DNA of 14,309 nt from an uncultured Actinomycetes bacterium. Its GTDB lineage: Bacteria > Actinomycetota > Acidimicrobiia > IMCC26256 > PALSA-555. Positions within the stretch are counted from its first letter, which is position 1; each line of letters opens with the position of its first letter. The notes beneath the pieces are model-generated. The model had not been told where the DNA came from. It searched no databases and saw nothing but the letters and a program-made list of their open reading frames with translations. The stretch is taken from NCBI GenBank assembly GCA_937927875.1, contig CALEYV010000153.1, positions 1-14,309 on the forward strand, given 5' to 3'. The translations under genes were made by a program, and so were the position numbers. This document shows, one piece after another, positions 13,998-14,309 of this stretch.

Positions 13998-14309
13998 TTG
14001 AGCAGGGTCGCGCTCGAGGGCATCACGAAGCGCTTCGACGGCACGGTGGCGCTCTCGGACCTGACGCTGGAGGCCCAGGATGAGGAGCTGCTCGTCCTGC
14101 TCGGCCCCTCCGGCTGCGGCAAGTCCACCGCGCTGCGCATCATCGCCGGCCTCGAGACCCCCACCGAGGGCACGGTGCGCATCGGCGACGAGGTCGTGAA
14201 CGACCGAGAGCCCCGCGACCGCGACATCGCGATGGTGTTCCAGTCGTACGCGCTGTACCCGCACATGACCGTCGCCCGCAACATCGAGTTTCCCCTCCGG
14301 GCTCGCCGG
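13998..14309 (+). CDS. Sugar ABC transporter ATP-binding protein (MalK/UgpC type), N-terminal part
   Basis: The first 104 residues of an ABC ATPase that would energise import from the cytoplasmic face of a membrane permease; the gene runs off the right edge with the frame open. Seen: VALEGITKRFDGTVAL, Walker A GPSGCGKST (36-44), RIIAGLETPTEGTVRIGD, and the Q-loop segment MVFQSYALYPHMTVARNIEFPL with Q82. The PSGCGKST plus SYALYPHMTV combination is typical of carbohydrate importers (MalK, UgpC, MsmK), though polyamine and iron ATPases are similar. The TTG at 13998 is chosen because GGAAGG (13985-13990) lies 7 bases upstream and the N-terminus then has normal length. Signature motif, Walker B and the C-terminal regulatory domain are outside the window. 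Confidence 0.93.
   Translation, partial: MSRVALEGITKRFDGTVALSDLTLEAQDEELLVLLGPSGCGKSTALRIIAGLETPTEGTVRIGDEVVNDREPRDRDIAMVFQSYALYPHMTVARNIEFPLRARR

Noticed and set aside
1..14309. CRISPR array, insertion sequence, toxin-antitoxin pair or known defence cluster
   Set aside because: No regularly spaced repeats, transposase motifs, or toxin/antitoxin families were found on either strand by reading.

Overview
The window is GC-rich DNA (roughly 70% G+C in most genes) with GTG/TTG starts, tightly packed genes and lineage-typical families: an F420-type luciferase-like oxidoreductase, steroid-type acyl-CoA dehydrogenases and a FadA5-like thiolase. This points to a high-GC actinobacterium, possibly an uncultured Acidimicrobiia-like lineage. 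The lineage is an inference from gene content, not a database result.

Layout. (1) 1-4657, plus strand, one compact run: the 3' end of a thiolase, an aldose-1-epimerase-like protein, phosphoketolase (xfp) and a short acetate kinase (ackA). xfp and ackA overlap by GTGA and together convert a sugar phosphate via acetyl-phosphate to acetate and ATP. (2) 4646-5450: a tRNA-fMet-like 3' half sits across the ackA stop codon. A second, more decayed tRNA-like 3' half lies at 5414-5450. A thioredoxin/glutathione-peroxidase gene on the minus strand lies between them. These look like recombination (att) scars. (3) 5650-8100: a secreted two-cysteine protein (+), a SnoaL/NTF2-like protein (-) and the RNA ligase RtcB (+). 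Parts of this stretch have visibly lower GC. (4) 8101-10797, minus strand: a small membrane-anchored protein, a FadE-type acyl-CoA dehydrogenase and an F420-type oxidoreductase. (5) 11098-13879, plus strand: a second, shorter acyl-CoA dehydrogenase and, 4 bases later, a fused two-subunit family I CoA-transferase/IpdAB-like protein. (6) 13998-end: the start of a MalK/UgpC-type sugar ABC transporter ATPase.

How the genes fit together. The two acyl-CoA dehydrogenases keep complementary halves of the usual FAD-binding motifs. This is the pattern of the alpha2-beta2 FadE pairs of steroid side-chain degradation. With the FadA5-like thiolase, the IpdAB-like protein and the F420-type enzyme they suggest catabolism of steroid-like or other bulky CoA thioesters. 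The mutarotase, phosphoketolase, acetate kinase and sugar ABC ATPase suggest a separate sugar-handling capacity.

The strongest unexpected signal is the pair of tRNA 3'-half fragments around the peroxidase gene. No integrase, transposase, CRISPR array, complete tRNA or rRNA is visible, and I found no clear evidence of a wholly new multi-gene system.
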